From assembly GCA_036518955.1 (NCBI GenBank), contig DATDMG010000460.1, positions 1 to 23,301 of the forward strand: a stretch of DNA of 23,301 nt. Direction: 5' to 3'. Every line of letters starts with the position of its first letter. Positions within the stretch are counted from its first letter, which is position 1. Made by a program: the position numbers and the translations under genes. Source of the stretch: DATDMG01 sp036518955. Lineage in GTDB: Bacteria; Actinomycetota; Actinomycetes; Actinomycetales; Kineosporiaceae. Positions 21,513-23,301 of this stretch are shown one piece after another. The notes below the pieces were generated by a model that saw nothing but the letters and a program-made list of their open reading frames with translations, made no database searches and was not told the origin of the DNA.

Positions 21513-22276
21513 TACCTCCCCTCGCCCATCCGGTAACCGATCCCACGGACGGTCCGGATGAAACGGGCCGCGTTCGCGTCGTCCCCGAGCTTGCGCCGCA
21601 GGTGACCGACGTGAACGTCCACCAGATGCTCGTCTGCGACCCAGTCCGGACCCCAGACCGCGTCGATCAGCCGGCGGCGGGTGAACGCCAGCCGTGGTCG
21701 GGCCGCGAGTACCGCGAGGACGTCGAACTCGGTCCGGGTCAGCTCGATCGGCACCCCGTCCACCCGTACCTCACGGGCCTGGACGTCGAGGCTCAGGGAG
21801 CCGATCACGAGCACCTGGTGATGTCCGCCCCGACCGGACGGCGCATCGGGTGCCGGCGCCGCGTCCCGGCCCCGCGGCCGGCGGAGCATCGCCTGTACCC
21901 TGGCCACCAGCTCCCGGGGACTGAACGGTTTGGTGACGTAGTCGTCGGCCCCGACCGACAGGCCGACCAACTTGTCGACCTCCTCGCTGCGCGCGGTCAG
22001 CATGACGACGTAACAGTCGGAGAAGGTCCGCACCCGACGGCACACCTCCACCCCGTCCAGCCCCGGAAGCCCGAGATCCAGCACGATCACGTCCGGGCCC
22101 ACGCTGCGAACGGCCTCGACGGCGCTGAGACCGTCGAACGCGAGGACGACCTCGAACCCGCCCCGCTCCAGATAGGTACCCACCAGCCGGGTCAGCGGTC
22201 GCTCGTCGTCCACCACCAACACCCGCGGCACCTCGTCGGCCGCAGCCGGCGGTGGAGTGGCCCTCGGGCCCGTCAT
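21512..22276 (-). CDS. OmpR/PhoB-family response regulator
   Basis: A 254-residue DNA-binding regulator. Receiver domain at about 18-132 with acidic pair Asp23-Asp24, phosphoacceptor Asp67 (VLDLGLPGLDG), Thr94 (MLTAR) and Lys116 (TKPFSP). A Pro/Ala/Gly linker leads to the winged helix (about 160-252: ELTRTEFDVLAVLAARPRLAFTRRRLIDAVWG, then VDVHVGHLRRKLGDD, RTVRGIGYRM). Seventeen residues precede the receiver, longer than usual. It is the second gene of a three-gene minus-strand unit, 21 bases after the small membrane protein and coupled to the kinase. Signal and target genes are unknown. Confidence 0.96.
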   Translation of the reverse strand: MTGPRATPPPAAADEVPRVLVVDDERPLTRLVGTYLERGGFEVVLAFDGLSAVEAVRSVGPDVIVLDLGLPGLDGVEVCRRVRTFSDCYVVMLTARSEEVDKLVGLSVGADDYVTKPFSPRELVARVQAMLRRPRGRDAAPAPDAPSGRGGHHQVLVIGSLSLDVQAREVRVDGVPIELTRTEFDVLAVLAARPRLAFTRRRLIDAVWGPDWVADEHLVDVHVGHLRRKLGDDANAARFIRTVRGIGYRMGEGR

Positions 22277-22297
22277 CCGCTCACCACTCCGTGCCGG

Positions 22298-22618
22298 TCA
22301 GGAGCCGGTCAGCTCCGCCGGAGCGTGCCGGTCGGCCACGACGTAGGAGGTGGCGGAGGTGAGCGCCGAGACCAGGAGCACCGCGGGCCAGGAGCCGATG
22401 CGCTTGGCCAGCGGGTGGGACAGCCCGAAAGCGCCCAGGTACGTGGCGATCAGAGCGCCGGTCACGCCGGGGCTCGTACGTCGAGCCCACTCCCGCCCCG
22501 CCAGCACCCCACCCGCGGCCAGCACGACGCCGCCGAGCGGTCGGACGCCGGTCCGGCGCGCCGCCTGCCAACCGCCGATCAGCGAGCCGGCCGTCACTGC
22601 TGCTGTGGGAACGCGCAT
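22298..22618 (-). CDS. Small conserved membrane protein upstream of the two-component pair
   Basis: A 106-residue protein with about three hydrophobic helices: near residues 3-17 (Gly/Ala-rich), 25-41 (LGGVVLAAGGVLAGREW) and 50-65 (GVTGALIATYLGAFGLSHPLAKR), with a last one at 74-96. The TYLGAFGLSHPLAKRIGSWPAVLLV segment looks like a recurring actinobacterial family of unknown function. Start ATG 22618 has no ribosome site, but a -10-like TAGGGT (22631-22626, minus strand) ends 7 bases before it, so a leaderless message is likely. It heads the operon with the response regulator 21 bases downstream. Confidence 0.85.
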   Translation of the reverse strand: MRVPTAAVTAGSLIGGWQAARRTGVRPLGGVVLAAGGVLAGREWARRTSPGVTGALIATYLGAFGLSHPLAKRIGSWPAVLLVSALTSATSYVVADRHAPAELTGS

Positions 22619-22625
22619 GAGGAGA

Positions 22626-22672
22626 ACCCTACGCCGCCCGGTCGCGCCGGCACCGGGGCCTCGCCCTACGCT
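22626..22672. promoter_or_regulatory. Paired leaderless promoters of divergent genes
   Basis: On the minus strand a TAGGGT -10-like box (22631-22626) precedes ATG 22618 by 7 bases; on the plus strand TACGCT (22667-22672) precedes ATG 22681 by 8 bases. Both fit the actinobacterial pattern in which transcription starts at the start codon. No clear -35 boxes are seen. Confidence 0.5.
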
Positions 22673-22680
22673 GCACCGTC

Positions 22681-23124
22681 ATGCAGACCTGGGTGGCGTT
22701 CCTGTCCGCGGTGGCCGGTGGTGCCATCGCGCTGGCCGGGCAGTACCTGACCCGGCGCCTGGAGAACCGGTCCCGGGGTGGGGAGCTGTTGCTCGAGCTC
22801 TGCGCGACCGTCGTGGCCCTCAACGAGGACTTCCGGAATCGGCTGTGGGAGGAGCGGCGGCTCGGTCAGACCGGGCGTGTCGACGGCTGGGACCTCGCGG
22901 GCACTCGCCTGGCCGAGGCTCGCCTTCGGATCGTCGCCCGGGATCAACGCCTGCTCGACGCCCTCGACGAGGTCACCACCTCGGGAGGCTCGCTCGGTTC
23001 CTACTGGCGGCGTGGCCAGCTCGAGGAAGGAGAACTGCAACGCCGCTCCGACCGCAACAAGGACGCGATCGCCGCCTTCCTCAGGGTTGCCAGGGACGTA
23101 GTCGGCGCCAGTTTCAACATATAG
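22681..23124 (+). CDS. Membrane-anchored hypothetical protein
   Basis: A 147-residue protein with one N-terminal hydrophobic helix (WVAFLSAVAGGAIALAGQYLT, residues 3-23) and a charged, mainly helical cytoplasmic part rich in Glu, Arg and Leu. It resembles the many small actinobacterial proteins of unknown function with this N-terminal anchor (AGGAIALAGQYLTRRLENR); I cannot place it further. A -10-like TACGCT lies 8 bases before ATG 22681 and there is no ribosome site, so it is probably leaderless. It is divergent from the two-component operon. No gene can be supported in the last 177 bases after it. Confidence 0.82.
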   Translation: MQTWVAFLSAVAGGAIALAGQYLTRRLENRSRGGELLLELCATVVALNEDFRNRLWEERRLGQTGRVDGWDLAGTRLAEARLRIVARDQRLLDALDEVTTSGGSLGSYWRRGQLEEGELQRRSDRNKDAIAAFLRVARDVVGASFNI

Positions 23125-23301
23125 CGCGGTGGGGGGCTTGCGGCAAGACCCTGGTCGGGTCCGAGAATCCGTCCATGCCAGCCACCGTCCGGTCTTCCGG
23201 CCGTCGCCGCGCCACCGGCCGCAGCCGCTGCCGGGCCGGGCACTCCCACCGGACGTGACCGACGCTGCAGGTGCTGAACGCTGCGCACCGGCAGAACCAC
23301 A

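Noticed and set aside
23125..23301. Short open frames at the right edge, on both strands
   Set aside because: They are Arg/Ala/Pro-rich, lack ribosome sites and domains, and cannot be judged at the window edge.

Overview
This is a 23.3 kb stretch of a chromosome with very high GC and near-saturated G/C at third codon positions. Together with the gene families (CbtB/CbtA under a cobalamin riboswitch, a DUF1345 protein, a large LuxR-type regulator remnant, a ClpP1-like protein, SWIM-protein C-terminus) and several apparently leaderless starts, this points to an actinobacterium. A Pseudonocardiales or Geodermatophilales relative is plausible, but the sequence alone does not settle genus. There are no rRNA or tRNA genes, no CRISPR array and no intact transposase.

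Layout. 1-570: 3' end of a SWIM zinc-finger protein with a terminator hairpin. 600-2070: a 19-bp tandem repeat, a cobalamin riboswitch and the cbtB-cbtA cobalt uptake pair. 2240-3720 (minus): a DUF1345 membrane protein, then a small membrane protein translationally coupled to an XRE-type regulator whose promoter carries a perfect inverted repeat. 3819-6490 (plus): a CynX/NimT-like MFS exporter and an unusual fusion of a ribbon-helix-helix domain to what looks like an inactivated HerA/VirD4-type ATPase. 6579-8165: a His-rich zinc CDF exporter divergent from an ArsR/SmtB sensor with a shared operator. 8301-9725: an SDR oxidoreductase convergent with a ClpP paralogue that has lost its catalytic serine. 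9820-11234 (minus): a membrane-anchored esterase that appears frameshifted near its N-terminus, and a small hypothetical gene. 11264-12112: the remains of a LAL-type LuxR regulator. 12202-14678: an SRPBCC protein, a secreted trypsin-like protease and a small secreted protein. 14790-17352: a PGAP1-like esterase, a low-molecular-weight phosphatase-like protein and a STAS protein with an internal 18-bp repeat expansion. 17353-18463: an AT-richer leader and a VOC/PhnB-like protein. 18550-22618 (minus): a chemoreceptor and an operon of small membrane protein, OmpR-type response regulator and histidine kinase. 22681-23124 (plus): a small membrane-anchored hypothetical protein.

Functionally this is an accessory or housekeeping mix without one pathway. 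Metal homeostasis (Co uptake, Zn export), signalling (two-component, chemoreceptor, STAS, XRE) and secreted or envelope hydrolases are the recurring themes. The best leads are a set of degenerate-enzyme proteins (serine-less ClpP, P-loop-less RHH-ATPase fusion) and visible decay (LuxR pseudogene, esterase frameshift). No complete novel multi-gene system is evident. The RHH-ATPase fusion with its own operator is the closest candidate for something undescribed.
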